A DNA stretch of 64,000 nt, from assembly GCA_029204225.1 (NCBI GenBank), contig CM055097.1:59448883-59512882 (forward strand), given 5' to 3'. A program made the translations under genes and the position numbers. This DNA comes from Diphasiastrum complanatum (lineage: Eukaryota; Streptophyta; Lycopodiopsida; Lycopodiales; Lycopodiaceae). The notes beneath the pieces were generated by a model. The model did not search any database. It was given only the letters and a program-made list of their open reading frames with translations, and had not been told where the DNA came from. Every line of letters begins with the position of its first letter. The stretch's first letter is position 1. Positions 1-11,700 of the stretch are shown piece after piece.

Positions 1-116
1 AGTTGCTAAAGATTGAACGTGATTCCCATCACTACTGCTTTGTTCAATTTTTGATAGCGTAGTCATGCACTGGAAGTAGGAAGTTTTTGCTATGATTATC
101 TAACCTATTTCTGACA
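1..116 (+). mobile_element. 3' end of a copia 5' LTR (family C1)
   Basis: The segment ends in CTGACA and is followed directly by a primer-binding-like TAGTATCAAAGC (117-128). Its GATAGCGTAGTCATGC at 53-68 recurs with one base added near the end of the complete LTR at 40,858-41,979, so both belong to one LTR family. The rest of this LTR lies outside the window. Confidence 0.65.
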
Positions 117-321
117 TAGTATCAAAGCTATTTCACTACTCTTTATCTGATTCCTTCATGGTATCAGAGAGAAAGCTCTAATACTTGATATCTTTCGCAA
201 TATCAAATTGATATCAAACTCTTTAGTTCTTTCCAATCTTTCAGTATTAGAGAATTGGTCCCCTATTGTTGGGATTACTACATTCTAGGGTCATCGATAC
301 AATCGACAGACTAAGTTTCAG

Positions 322-682
322 ATGGACGGCCTTATTGTAAACAAGCTGAATGGATCCCATTATCATTTGTGGAAATTTAAGATGAAGACCATGCTAATGA
401 ATTATGGAATGTTGTTACAGGTACAGAAGTAAAACCTGAAGACGACGACTCAAAGTGGAAATCGAAGGACGGTAAAGCTTTCGCGCTTATTATCCTCAAT
501 ATATCAGATACACAGATTGGACACATAGTTGAAGCTAAAATGTCAAAAGGCATTTGGGACAATCTGAACTCACTATATGACGTGAGGGACGTAACTACCA
601 AGTTACATCTACGAAGGAAATTCTTCACATTCAAGATGTTTGTTGGTGATTCTCTTCAGAATCACATTAACCAGTTTAAGAA
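322..682 (+). pseudogene. copia gag fragment (UBN2-type)
   Basis: The reading frame starts at the ATG at 322 with MDGLIVNKLNGSHYHLWKFK, the usual opening of a Ty1/copia gag (substrate-like 'YxxWKxxM' block). A single frameshift near 405-417 moves the reading to the frame that begins GTEVKPEDDD and continues through DTQIGHIVEAKMSKGIWDNL to NHINQFKK, where similarity stops at about 682. The N-terminal half of gag is therefore present with one frameshift. The zinc knuckle, protease and integrase that should follow are missing, because the next bases already encode the late reverse transcriptase. It cannot make a working capsid protein. Confidence 0.7.
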
Positions 683-1612
683 ATGTTATCTTTCGAATTA
701 GACATGACTGATCTGGGCGAAGCTCATTTCTGCCTTGGTATACAGATCCCCAGAGACAAAAACTAGAAGTTGATCTACATCACACAACATAGGTACATCT
801 ACAACATCTTAGTCAGATATAATCTGATCAATTGCAAAGTAACTCTCTCGCCAATGGAATCAGGACTCAAATTGTCAAAGGACCAGTGTCCCCAAACAAT
901 TCACGAGAAACGACAAATGTGTGAGTATCCTTACCATTCTATTATAGGATCTCTTATGTACGCCATGATCTGTACCAGACCAGACATTGCTTTTGTAGTC
1001 ATCTCTCTCAGTCAGTTTATGGTGTAACACATTGGAAGGCTCTTATGAGAGTCATGAGATATCTTCGAGCTACTATGGACTTTTGCATTTGTTATGGAGC
1101 AGTCGACAATGACAAACTCAATTTCCTCAGTGGTTACACAGGTGCGAGTTCAGCAGGAGATGTAGACACTCGTAAATCTACTTTCGGATTTACATTTTTT
1201 TTCTCAACAATGGTCCAATTTCCTGGAACAGTCACAAGCAATCTTCAATAGCTCTATCTTCCACTGAATTAGAGTATACCGCAGCCTCTAAAGCTACAAA
1301 GGAAGCAATTTGGTTGAGGAACTTACTTTCAGATATCGGTCTGAATCAATATACTCCGACGACATTATTTTGTGATAATCAAAGTGCCATCGCTTTATCA
1401 GCCAACCCTAGATTTCATTCCAGGAGTAAGCACATTGAACTGAAGTATCATTTTGTCTAAAGCAAAGTTTTCAATGAAGAGGTCAGATTGCAGTACTGTA
1501 GAACACAAGATATAACAACTAATATTTTTACCAAAGCATTAAGTTTGGATCCACACAGAAGATTCTGTGTAGAACTAAGTTTGAAGGTCAAGGCATTCAA
1601 GGATTTAGATTA
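683..1612 (+). pseudogene. copia reverse transcriptase C-terminus and RNase H, decayed
   Basis: Directly after the gag fragment the sequence encodes FELDMTDLGEAHFCLGIQI, the block just after the catalytic centre of copia reverse transcriptase. It goes on with YHSIIGSLMYAMICTRPDIA (about 930-990) and the RNase H blocks MRYLRATMDF, GDVDTRKSTFGF (1,160-1,195) and, in shifted frames, the region around the H-x-E motif to about 1,470. Several stops and frameshifts are present, for example TAG at 765-767 and TAA at 1,025-1,027. The catalytic YVDD, the integrase and the protease lie in the deleted part. The lineage looks the same as the minus-strand copia at 49.3-51.0 kb, which shares the S-I-I-G-S-x-M-Y-x-M-I-C-T block. 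Confidence 0.75.
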
Positions 1613-1620
1613 AGAGGGAG
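1608..1620 (+). other. copia polypurine tract
   Basis: GATTAAGAGGGAG directly precedes the TGTTAAATT start of the 3' LTR. It is the expected plus-strand priming site and a relative of TTAAGAGAGAG found before the LTR of the minus-strand copia near 49,320. Confidence 0.6.
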
Positions 1621-2650
1621 TGTTAAATTATTCTCCTTCTTACCAATCGACTAATCAGTTTTAATCTTCATCCGTTGTTTATCCAGTTCTGCGAATTTTT
1701 TCATTCTTTTACAGTCTGCAGTTTTACAAGTGTTTTCACACAATCTGCAGAATTACACGGAGTTTTACCACATTGTCGCATTTCATTTTTTTCTCACTTC
1801 AACTTTCTCACCTGTCAGGAAATACACAGAGTTTTACCTTAGTGTCTCTTTAGTTTCTCATTTTTGCGAAGTTGTCGCCTGTCAGGAATCTCGTATAAAA
1901 ATGCCATGTCGCTTTTCACATTTTTTCGTCTGTCAGGATTTGCAGGCAAATATGTAGAGTCGCATTTTTCACTTGACAAAATGTTGCACTTTTCGCTTTC
2001 TCCAAAGAGCCTCAAAAGTTAAGGAAATGACTCTAGCAAAGTGTAGGACAACCCTAAATCAATTTTTAAGGCACTGTCACGTTTTTCGCAAAATCTCGAT
2101 ACTGTCGCCTTTTTGCGACAGTGTAGCCTGTGGCTGTTTTAGTTCATTTTTGCAGAAGTGACAGTTTGGTTCATTTATGTAGACAAAACGTTTACGACCA
2201 ATTTCACCGCTTATCGGCAATCAATGACAAGGAACCGAATGGATGCCAGCGCATAGCAGCCAACTGGCAATCGCAATTGACAACCTAATTTCTTAGTATA
2301 AATAGCCGATCATATTCATACAGTTTTAATGTAAGTAGTTTAATATCATCAAGTACTGCAAGTTAGCTCTCTATCAAGCTTTTAAACTTGAACTCTCTTG
2401 AGCATTCTAGCTCAGTTTTAGAATTATATTTTAGAGTTGCTATTGCGCTATTGCTTATCAACATAGTTACTTGTTATCAGACTTATCCTCAGTTACTCAG
2501 AGACAACTTAGAGTGCGCGGTTTCTATCTGCTAATGTTTTGCACTCATCAGCATCTGATTTTGTTTTTTTTGAATCAATACCCATCTTTTATTGCGTTCA
2601 GTATATGTCAGAATGCATGCATCTTTGTTCATGAACACTTTTTTGATCTG
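1621..2650 (+). mobile_element. copia 3' LTR (family C1), right end unclear
   Basis: It starts TGTTAAATTATTCTCC after the polypurine tract. Inside are several GTCGCCTGTCAGGA-type short repeats (1,740-2,110), a TATA-like TATAAATAG at about 2,299 and the block GTGCGCGGTTTCTATCTGCTAATG (2,513-2,536), which matches GGCACACGGTTTTGTCCGCTACTG in the LTR at 40,858-41,979. The terminal GATAGCGTAGTCATGC block of the 5' LTR is not found here, so the right end was lost or replaced; similarity fades after about 2,550. Confidence 0.55.
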
Positions 2651-2679
2651 ATCTTCACCAATAATTTGTACTAACTCTC

Positions 2680-3156
2680 ATAGACTTCATCACTAATGTA
2701 AAGTGACATTCTAAAGCCAATGGAGTGTTCTACGAGAGTTACTTTTGGAAGGATTTTTTGGATCTTCTAATTTCATTGACTTTTCAACACTTAAATCCAA
2801 TTTTATGCTCACTAGAATCAAACTAATTCTCGCAAGATTTTCTCTGTCCTTGTCTCACTAAGATGGAACTCCAGATTTCTCTGCGAGGGTTCTTGGACAC
2901 TAGAATTGAAAATTTTAGTGTCTGCAAGGGTTCTGATGGATTTTCTCTTCTTTTTTTCATTGAGAACCTTCGTATTAGCACTTATACTAGGAACTAACCC
3001 TCGCAAGCTTCTCTGTGCCCTGGTCCCATAGAGATGGAACTTCAGAGGGCTCTGCGAGAGTTCTTATGAATATCTGCATTTTTTTTGGTTTTTTACAAGG
3101 GTTTTTTTTTTTGAATTTTTTTGGTTTTTTTTGGTTTTTTGGTTTTTTGGTTTTTT

Positions 3157-3196
<40 letters not shown>

Positions 3197-3310
3197 CTGA
3201 TTTTTGCAATTTGCTTGGAACTAACTCTCGCAGGCTTCTATGCAGGTATGGGACAGTACCTTGGAGCTGCTGTTAGTCGTGTGAGGGTTAACTCTCACTA
3301 GTTTTGGAGA
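2680..3310. repeat. Degenerate tandem array with CTCGCAAG / CTGCGAGGGTTCTT blocks
   Basis: Blocks of about 80 bp recur at 2,818-2,900, 2,992-3,075 and in part at 3,219-3,255. Each begins ACTAA-CTCGCA-G and runs to GATGGAAC and CTCTGCGAG-GTTCTT. The same vocabulary occurs at 57,960-58,330, so this is a dispersed repeat, probably untranslated or LTR sequence of a gypsy family. Confidence 0.5.
3159..3196. repeat. poly-T tract
   Basis: About 38 consecutive T, preceded by several GGTTTTTT units (3,121-3,158). Low-complexity sequence; no gene. Confidence 0.9.
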
Positions 3311-3583
3311 AAACAAAATCTGATGGAGATTTTGGCTATTTTTTCCCTCCAAAATGCAGATTGGTGTGTTTTTTTGGATTCTTTTTCAAGTTTTGGTCTT
3401 TTTCAAGCCCTTAGAGGCTGTTCAGGGCCTCTTCTACCCTCTAACACCTCCTCCGCTAGCTGGGAACAGTCCAAACACAGCAAAATACAGAAAACTAACT
3501 ATCTCTACCCCAAAAATCCACCTAAAATACTAAAAAGCAAACAAAAACTAAAAAGGCAGCTATACTAGTTAGAGAGAACCTAT

Positions 3584-3600
3584 CCCCAGCAATGGCGCCA
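3584..3600 (-). other. Gypsy primer binding site
   Basis: On the minus strand this reads TGGCGCCATTGCTGGGG, one base away from the LTR end at 3,602. It has the form of the TGGCGCCGTTGCCGGGG primer binding site common in plant Ty3/gypsy elements. A sister site is at 63,203-63,220. Confidence 0.75.
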
Positions 3601-3601
3601 C

Positions 3602-4426
3602 TGTAGGGATATAGGTATGGTCCGTGAGCAGCCCTTCCGCCTGTTCAGAAAGGGTTAGATCGCTAGGATAGGCACCTAACTATGCAAAGATGCTACTTTT
3701 AGTTACTTCACTACTTTCTTCCTTAACTCTACTCACCACTAACACTACCCCCACTAACTCTACTCCACTAAACTAGCATTCCACATGATTTGGGTGAAAG
3801 GGAAGAGAAGAATAGAAGAGATAGAGAGGAGAAGAGAGAAAGAGAGAGATAGAGTGGAGAGGGAGGTTAGCTCAAAAGCTCAAGATGCATGCTAATGGAG
3901 AAACCATAACTATTAAAACAACAACATAAAAATGGAAAGCAAATAGAATCACACAACAAAAGCATTAGCATGAGTGCTTAGCAAATGAGGATGCTTGGCT
4001 CTCCAATTTGGTAGAGTCTCCTCCTTCTCATTAAGCATGAAAATAGAGTACATGAGGAGCCTTTTTATAAATGGGAAAGGCCCTTGCCCCAAAATACTAT
4101 TGGCTAATATGTACACTAATCCTATCCATTCATCTTAGGCCCAACTCAATCCAAGGGTCCTAAAAAAGTACATTGGATATCACAAGATTCATGTGAGTCC
4201 CAAATTGGACCCAACTCAAAAAAAGTCTAACACTAAGTTCTAAACTTGACTTTGTGGCCTCTAGTTTTATTTTAACTACAAAAAGGCCCAGGTCTATTAT
4301 TCTATTTACAACTTAACTTGCGTGCTCATTGGGCCATGGGCTTATACGCGCAGGATGCCATGCCCTCGCAACATATTTTATTAATCGATATTATTTATTT
4401 ACAATATGCTGGGAATACCCCCAACA
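3602..4426 (-). mobile_element. Ty3/gypsy LTR (family G1)
   Basis: Read on the minus strand it starts TGTTGGGGGTATTCCC and ends CCCTACA. It is 825 bp long and pairs along its length with the plus-strand copy at 61,612-62,434 (823 bp). Both share AATAAATAA, GTTGCGAGGGCATGGCATCCTG, a TATAAA-containing block and a pyrimidine-rich 3' part. With the primer binding site to its left it is the 5' LTR of a minus-strand element; the internal region would occupy 3,583 downwards, but no gag is recognisable there. Confidence 0.8.
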
Positions 4427-4451
4427 CCTGAACCAAGGAGGGCGTTAGGAT

Positions 4452-5027
4452 ATGTACCTCTTTGCGCCAATTACATGTAACCGCAGAATGGCCTCAACCG
4501 CGACTAATACGGATATGGTAGTTCAGAGGATAGAGGTAGAATCAGAAATAGTAGAAAACAAGGACCACGATTGGCCTGATTTAGAGTTAGAAGTAAACAA
4601 AGTTACTACTAGAAGTAGGAATGATGTACCTACACTTCGCGAAAAGAAGAAAAGTAAAAAAGCGAAAAATGTGAAGTCTGCGAACAATGCGAAAAACGTG
4701 ACAAATAAAAGACAGAATGTAGAGAAGACCACAGAGAATCCTAATGCGAAGGATTCTGACTATGATCAATCTGATGAGAAGTATTATGACGTCGACATCT
4801 CTTCAGAAGCCAAAAACCTTCTTGAAGAAGAAATTCAAAAAATTAAGAAGGTCACATTCGCAGATCCAATAATAAGTATGGAATCACCTAGAGAGCCATC
4901 ACCACCAAAACGTCGTTCTTATGAAATAGTAGCAGATTTTGTTTCTAGAATGCCAAATATAACATTCCACCAATTGTTAGAAGATAATCAATATTATAAG
5001 AAAGAAATTAAGCAGTTTCTTACATAA
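4452..5027 (+). CDS. Gypsy gag-pol linker ORF (pre-protease region)
   Basis: An open frame of 191 codons. It is lysine- and asparagine-rich in the middle (residues about 60-100, mostly charged and probably disordered) and has an acidic stretch near 100-115. The C-terminal block YEIVADFVSRMPNITFHQLL (about 152-171) resembles the 'FNILAxLxxxPAxISVxDLL' segment that precedes the retroviral-type protease in many plant Ty3/gypsy polyproteins. The frame ends at TAA just where the protease would be expected, and no D-S/T-G motif follows. The start is uncertain, because a polyprotein fragment needs no ATG of its own. I infer a retroelement remnant, not a host gene; a host nuclear protein with the same composition is less likely. 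Confidence 0.5.
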   Translation: MYLFAPITCNRRMASTATNTDMVVQRIEVESEIVENKDHDWPDLELEVNKVTTRSRNDVPTLREKKKSKKAKNVKSANNAKNVTNKRQNVEKTTENPNAKDSDYDQSDEKYYDVDISSEAKNLLEEEIQKIKKVTFADPIISMESPREPSPPKRRSYEIVADFVSRMPNITFHQLLEDNQYYKKEIKQFLT

Positions 5028-5639
5028 GAAGAAACATAGGAAAGCGTTGCAAAACTTATCTGGTTTACAATACGACACACAAAGAGTAGTGTACAAAGAT
5101 GAATGGTGGTAAGAAATATGATAAGAAAAATGTTTCATTTATACCTATAGCAGGATAAAGTAAACTACCTTACTAGTTCCGCCTGTTCTCCAAAGTAAGC
5201 ATGCCTAGATAACTAAGGCTATAAACATGACGATTTTTCAGTTATTCTCTTTAATAAAGGCTGAAACCGATTACACAAGTATTGATAACCTAGGTGCCCT
5301 TAATGCACATGGATTTGTGTGAGGGATCGCTGCACTCGTAGAGATTGGTATGGCATGGATTTTCCCTAATCCTATTGCAAGTGTTAGGGTAAAATACTTG
5401 GCCAAATATAACGTTACACAGGTTTTGTTTTATAGTTTTTTAAGACACGATTGGTATTAAAAATTAATGAAACAGAGCGGTAGTTGGTGGACTCTTGGAA
5501 AGCATGGATATGCTCAAGAGTTTCGATAATGGTACCTTACCTATGATAGGTTTAGGTTTTGATATGGCATGAATTTTCCCCATATCTGAGTACCAATCCA
5601 CACTATCTCTTGTTTACAAATTGCAACTGATCTAACATA
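5028..5639. other. No recognisable gene
   Basis: AT-rich sequence between the gypsy linker ORF and repeat R1. No open frame, terminal repeat or family motif was seen. Confidence 0.5.
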
Positions 5640-6100
5640 GTTATTTTTCAAATACATATGCTTTAATTCTAGAAATTGATATGGATCAGTACCATAAAAC
5701 TAATCAGAATGGCGGAATGCCCTGATACGATAATGATATGGGCTGGCCTTTCGCTATTAATCATGTTAAATAGGAAAGATTGGACTACATTTTTACATCA
5801 AATATTTTGAGTTGTTAAGTTGCTAAACTTATTTTGTGCATGGATAACAACTGATATTCAACGTTGACACCTATCTTTCTCACTATGCTAACTTGTGCGG
5901 TTTTGTGTGGTGGGATGGTGGCAGTACCAGTTGGATGTCTTGAAATACGTTTTGCTTTACGGTGTTTTTTTTTTTAAGTACTATATGCTTTCAGCTATGT
6001 TTTACCTTGTTGGTTTATGAATAAAAGTTTCAAAAGGTTTGGTCTTGCTTTGGCAAGAGGAGCTATGTTTCGTTAATCTCTCTCTCTCCCCTCCCAAAAA
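5640..6100 (+). repeat. Dispersed repeat R1, copy 1 (3' part)
   Basis: It shares the ordered blocks CCTGATACGAT, AGATTGGAC, GGATAACAACTGAT, TGCGGTT, GGGATGGTGGCA and GGTTTGGTCTTG with 38,100-38,480, on the same strand and with similar spacing. As in the other copies, the end leads into a short CT-rich tract (6,077-6,095). The class is unknown; no coding domain or LTR structure could be seen. Confidence 0.55.
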
Positions 6101-6122
6101 GAAGAAGAAGAAGAAGAAGAGG
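6100..6122. repeat. (AAG)n microsatellite
   Basis: About seven AAG units following a short CT-rich tract. Confidence 0.8.
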
Positions 6123-8586
6123 AAAGACACATAATAAGTTCAACACAACTGGATAAAAGCAAATTGTCCAGAAACAACAAAAATTACTTGGCACATGTTA
6201 AAGGGAACAAATATTGCAAGTCTAGATACATCACTCACAAACGCTTGTAGATGGGATACTATAATCCATGCATGAAAGATGAGCAAGAGATAACATGATC
6301 GCAAACTTAATCGACTCTTTGCAAAATCAGCCAATGTTAGATGGTCCTTCTAGGTAGTTGGTGAATAGGTACTAGCCATGTTTGAGGGATGTTATATCTA
6401 GTGCAATCATGTCGATGACCCCATCACCTTCTCAAGCTCTTTCCACTTGTGTTGTTTTGGCCCTTGAAAAAGAGGATGCGGGTATGGAAGGATCTTGATG
6501 TTGAAAAGACTTTCTGGCATTTGTATCCCAACTATCACAATTTGCCATTGTTGGTTGCTACATGTACATGCCCAATTTCTACATGAAAAGAAAAAAAATC
6601 ATAACTTCAACAAGTTTCTTGCTTTTGCCACATCTCATAGTTGGATTTTTGGTCCCACAAGCACATTTGCTTTCCCAATAGGAATCAACCAAAGCAGAGC
6701 TAAAAAGAACTAGCATTCTTTGAGGACGGTCTATGCATCTTTGATAAAAAAATTAGTCTCAAGATATATTATATGATGTTGACTTCAAAAGAGCCAACAC
6801 TTTTTTGTAATATGTAGGAAATTTAAAATGAAGCACAATAGTTAGAGGATTTAAGCCTTTATTTTTCTTTATTTTTCTAATATGTATGATTCAATGGTCT
6901 CAGAAAACTTTTGGTATTGTCATATATTTAGTGAAGTCCACAGTTTGCACAAAGGCTACATCTTTATTGTTATAATTATAGCTTGCACATAAAGGGAGCT
7001 AAAGGCTACTTGTCAACATTGTTACAAATTGACATTGCAATCTCACCATAAGAATCCTTTCTTAGATTGGGTGAAAAGGTAAGCCCCATGAAATTTAGCG
7101 AGCATTTGAGAATTCGAAGGTTCTAAAGCTACATATAGATAGATTCAGAGCCAAACTCATTTGATTTTACTCGTTAACTTAGCCTAAAATGTTTATTGAC
7201 AAACTTCAGCATCTGAAGAATTTTAATCGTCAATACTCTTGAGTTGGAGAATTTTGAAGGCAATGATTGTGTGAAAACTGGCAAAGTTTCAAAAATGTAA
7301 GAATTTGAATTTAATCTCCAAGAAGGTTTTTCGAGCAACGAATCAAATCATCCCGACAAAAAATACATATATTAGCTACATAATGTGGAATCGCTTGAGA
7401 TCGGCTGGTTTCTAAGCAATGTGGGAACCATCGAGGTTGAGTTAGCTTTGCCCAAGAACTTAAGAAGTCTGATAGGGCTCGTTAGATTCCGTGTGGAACC
7501 AATGAAGCTTGGTTAATTCTATAGCATAGGAGTATTTTGGATAATTTTATTTTGAGTTGGAGGAAGGTTACGATGTACATAACGATGGGATGTAGTTGAA
7601 TTTTTGCCCTTTTTGGGGGCTATTTATTATTCCGTAGATTCATTTTTTTCTTTTTCATGAAAAAAAGGTGCCTCACAGAACATAATTTCTACATCTCCTT
7701 TTTTTTCCAAAATTTTTTATGTGCACCTTTCGAGATGCGGAAGGTGCATGTAAAAAAAAAATTATGGCAAAAATAAGGAAAAAAAAAGTTGTGATGGAAC
7801 CTCCCTCACATTGATGTGATGAATAGGAGGTTATGTCTGTAGCCTTTTGGTGGTGACATTAGCATGACTTGGAGATGAGTTATGCCGACCCGCCCTATAT
7901 AGTTAACAAAGTGAACAAAACTCAATATGATGGTGAGTCTCTCTCCCTGCCACTTTACACTCCAAACTAGAGTACTTGAACAGCTGAGATGGTGCTATAT
8001 GAGAAAATCTACAACCCCTAGTCAAAATGGCTCTCTCTTCAAGACCCCTTGGGGCAAAAGAGAGAGACACAAAAGAAGAAAAACCAACAATGACCCCAAC
8101 TTCCAAGTGTTGATGATGCAAGTAAAATTTCTCCATTCATTTTTCCAACAAACAACTCCTTTGGCCATTCCACGGGATTAATTCAGTTGGGTTGGTGTGA
8201 ATATTGTTGTTGGATCTGCATGTGCTTGCAGTTGGTGGGCTGTGCCAAATCAACACCCTATGCTATTATCTTTGGATTTGTGTTGAGTAGCAGCAACAAG
8301 GGTTGAGAGATTTGATCTCAATAAAGAATACTGAAAGTGCTTAACAATTGGTGGATATGTGAGTGAATTGGAGATACAATTGATGGGTGGAGGAAAGGTG
8401 CAGAAAATTGGAAATGGGTATTGAAATTGACTAACAATTGGGAAATATGTCAGTGAATTGGGTTCATCTGATTTTCATCTTTCTCAGATCATTCATTTCA
8501 TGGATGTCTTTTAACTGAAGATAGAAGCCTGCCCATCAGTTTACATTGTGCCTTTTGCAATTGAAAGACAGACAGAATATAGTAGG
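6123..8586. other. Upstream region of the P450 gene, no gene found
   Basis: Only short, unsupported open frames occur. The region includes a foldback near 7,672-7,808 and the P450 promoter, in which I could not identify a convincing TATA box or a defined regulatory motif. Confidence 0.5.
7672..7808. repeat. Small imperfect foldback
   Basis: The arms TTTTTTATGTGCACCTTTC (7,714-7,733) and GGAAGGTGCATGTAAAAAAA (about 7,740-7,759) are inverted around a short loop. They are flanked by outer A/T-rich arms (CACAGAACAT...CCTTTTTTTTCC against GGAAAAAAAAAGTTGTGAT). It could be a tiny MITE, but no target duplication was identified. Confidence 0.4.
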
Positions 8587-8789
8587 ATGGAGAAGGAAGG
8601 ACAAGTAGTATGGGTGGTGGTATCGCTGGTAGTTGCCACGGCACTGATGCTTCCACTGTTGCATAGACTGCGCCTGTCTTCTCGCAGGGGCCTGAGGCTT
8701 CCCCCTGGATCAATGGGACTTTTCTTCTTCGGAGAATCTTTGAGCTTGAAATGCCAGAGGATGAATTTTTACACTTCAAGAGAAAAAAG
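8587..8789 (+). CDS. P450 exon 1
   Basis: Codes for the start Met, the hydrophobic anchor [19 protein letters not shown], the basic stop-transfer segment and [18 protein letters not shown] chose the ATG at 8,587 because it places the anchor at the very N-terminus; an in-frame ATG at 8,548 would add 13 polar residues before it. The donor GTCTGG splits an Arg codon after its second base. Confidence 0.88.
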
Positions 8790-11700
8790 GTCTGGTTTTC
8801 TTTTGCTTGTCCTCTTTTGGGCCAGTTCTTTAGTCATTCCTTCAACGTTGATACCATTCGCTTGCAGACGTTCCGCTACTTGCTTTATTTCCCATAATTG
8901 AATGCTTAAAGAATAAAAACTTTGGTGTGTCTGTCAAAGAAAATGTTGTACCCACAAGCAATTAGAGGCTTTTGATTGAGGATTGCTTAGTTTGTCCACA
9001 TTATGTTTGTGGTAGCAGTCATTTGCAAATCAATGTCTAGACGGCGCAGAAAGAGAGTTTTTCGATCTGCCTATGACAATTTTAGAACCCGACTTGCTTC
9101 TTGGAAGAAATTAATACTCACAATTACAAGACATACTATGTAGACATGGCCTATAACGTTCTTAACAGAATCGATTTTTGCTTTTGTTGAATTGGAATTG
9201 CATTTCCTTTCAGATCCATGTTGTTCACCGTACTTTTCTTCAATCCCATACTAGAATTGCTTTTATCATGCAATAGTTTTTATGCCTGACCAGAGATAGT
9301 GGAAACATCAGTGAGCTTTTAGAATCGAAGGAGATGTTGAATAGGTCTTGAGGGTTCAAGTGGAGGCCTTTTCTATAGAAACGTTTCATGCAAGCCAAAA
9401 TAACGAGTACTTTATCTTTTTGCGGGTTGGGCTTCATCATGTTACCTAGTAAACTGATTAGGGCACAGCTATCATCATTAGCTTAGGACTGTTAAGTGAC
9501 TGAAAGAAAAGGCATATCAGATTGATCAATTAGAACATCAACCCTTTTTTGTTGAAAGCAGGAAATATGAACAACAGCATTCGCTATTACAACCTACTAT
9601 GCGCTAAGGAAGGTTGCTGAAAAGAAAATACCAACTTTGTTTCACAAGTAATATGATTGAAATAACCTAAAATCAGAGGGCAATTGCCCTGTAAATCACG
9701 GTTTTATTTAATCAGCAAGTGTTGCAAAATCATCTACTCAGCCTATCAAATTCTGATTCGGCTATTATTGCCTTTATGATACTTTTTTACAGATACGGCA
9801 AGGTGTTCAAGACACATTTATTTGGACATCCTTCTATTGTGATAACAAGTCCAGACGCAGCACAATTTGTATTGCTTGAGCAGCCAGCACGGTTCAAGCA
9901 ACGAGGATTGCCCATTATTGAAAAGTTAGTGGGGGATTTATTTTTTGGCTATCAGACCCAGAGAAAGCACGCAAGATTAAGGAAGTTTATGCACGGTCCA
10001 CTTCTTCCAGAAACTCTGGAAAATTCCATCTCTGACATTGAAGCCCTGGCTACAAGCATGCTGCATTCCTGGGAATTAAAGACTATTAATATTTTAGAGG
10101 AGGCTAAGCATGTTTGTTTTTCTCTCTGCTTTCAGCCTTGAAATGCTTATAATCAGTCTCTTATTAATAGAACTATCACTACTATTGTCAGTGACTGTTC
10201 TTGGCTTTATCATTATATTTACTCACAATAAAGATGCTGAGCTGTTACTACAATTCTACCAAAAGCAAATTTGGCATTAACAATGGGTGTATTCCAGTAT
10301 GCCTTGAAAGTTGCAATGGAATATGTAGTTGGTGCCGCACCTCATTATGAAAAGGAAGAATTGACAAAGGCATGTGAACATTTAATTCGGGGTGTAAGCT
10401 CCATACCAGTGAATATTCCAGGAACCCACTATCACAAAGCTTTGAAGGTGAGCTAGTCTCACCCTTATGCACTTCATTTGATTTCGTACATCAATTAGGA
10501 AGATCTACAAAATAAATCCTTGTCCTATAAGTAGAAGATTCATCTTATGAGTATGGAAATAAGTCCTCTGAATCTGTCAGATAATCATGAGGTCAGCTAT
10601 TTAATCATCTTTATTATGACTTTCCCAGGATAGTAAAAAGAAGGCCTGTGCACTGTTAGAGAACATTGTGAGTTGGAGACAGTTGGAAAAACGGCCTCAC
10701 GGAGATATCCTAGGGATACTGATGGATACACAAGATGAAGATGGTTGTAAGCTGACTCCCAATGAAATACATGATAACGTTCTTACACTTCTTTATTTAG
10801 GTCATGACACAGCCGCAGCAGCTCTGACATGGGCAGTTAAATATCTCACTGATAACCCGAAGCTGCTCGAAGATGTCACAGTATGTATCTTCTTATCTTA
10901 AGATTTGTTCATTTTATTACTTTTAATGTGTTACCTGATTTTTTTTATTGACTCTTTTGAAACGGTAAATTGGATATAATAGGTAGCATTTTAGACTGAA
11001 AGTTTCAAAACAAGCATAGCGAGAACAGGCTATCTTTATTATTATCTACTGTGACTAATGATGTGTGGGACTGTATAACAAGTAACAATGATGCCTGATG
11101 TCAATATATTAACTTAAATCAAAATCTTCAGGATGCCATACAGCATTTGGTCCGCGCTATTAATGATAGAGTCAATGATCTGAGGCTTTGTAGGTGGACT
11201 CCATAAAGTTAAAGATTACCCATCTCCTCTCCTTTGCTATGTCGGATACTATCCTAGACATAACATAGATGAACATTGTTGAAGTTAACAAGATCAATGT
11301 TTAAATTTGCCTAGATTCTCTAATCAATATGTGAAGGAGCTGCTTTAGTTGTCAGACTTAGCTCTTTGAACTCTAGCTATGAGCAAATCATCCACAAGAA
11401 TACTGATATAGTTGAGAAGTATATCTTCTTGCTGATGAAATGAAAGGGGAACAATGGTGGACTGATAGCTGATCAAGATTGCTGATAGAATCAAATGTAG
11501 ACTCACTGAAATGTTGTAGCTAAGATCTACACTGATCAATGTTAAGAAGCCTAAGTTTCTAAACAATCAACCAACTAGAATGAGGCCTTCTGGTCTATCA
11601 TATACTTAGGGCATAGGTCTGAAGGCCCAATAATGAATAATGTTGATTCATAAATGTTAATTATATATTATGGGGTCTCTAGGGCCCAAGGTGGAAGGTC

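Noticed and set aside
8548-8901. Longer start (8,548) and read-through of P450 exon 1
   Set aside because: The upstream ATG puts a polar stretch before the membrane anchor, and reading past 8,789 loses P450 similarity, while the donor there joins in frame to exon 2.
10271-10297. P450 exon 3 beginning upstream at ALTMGVFQ
   Set aside because: No acceptor keeps the frame with exon 2, and the acceptor at 10,297 gives a gap-free match to related P450s.
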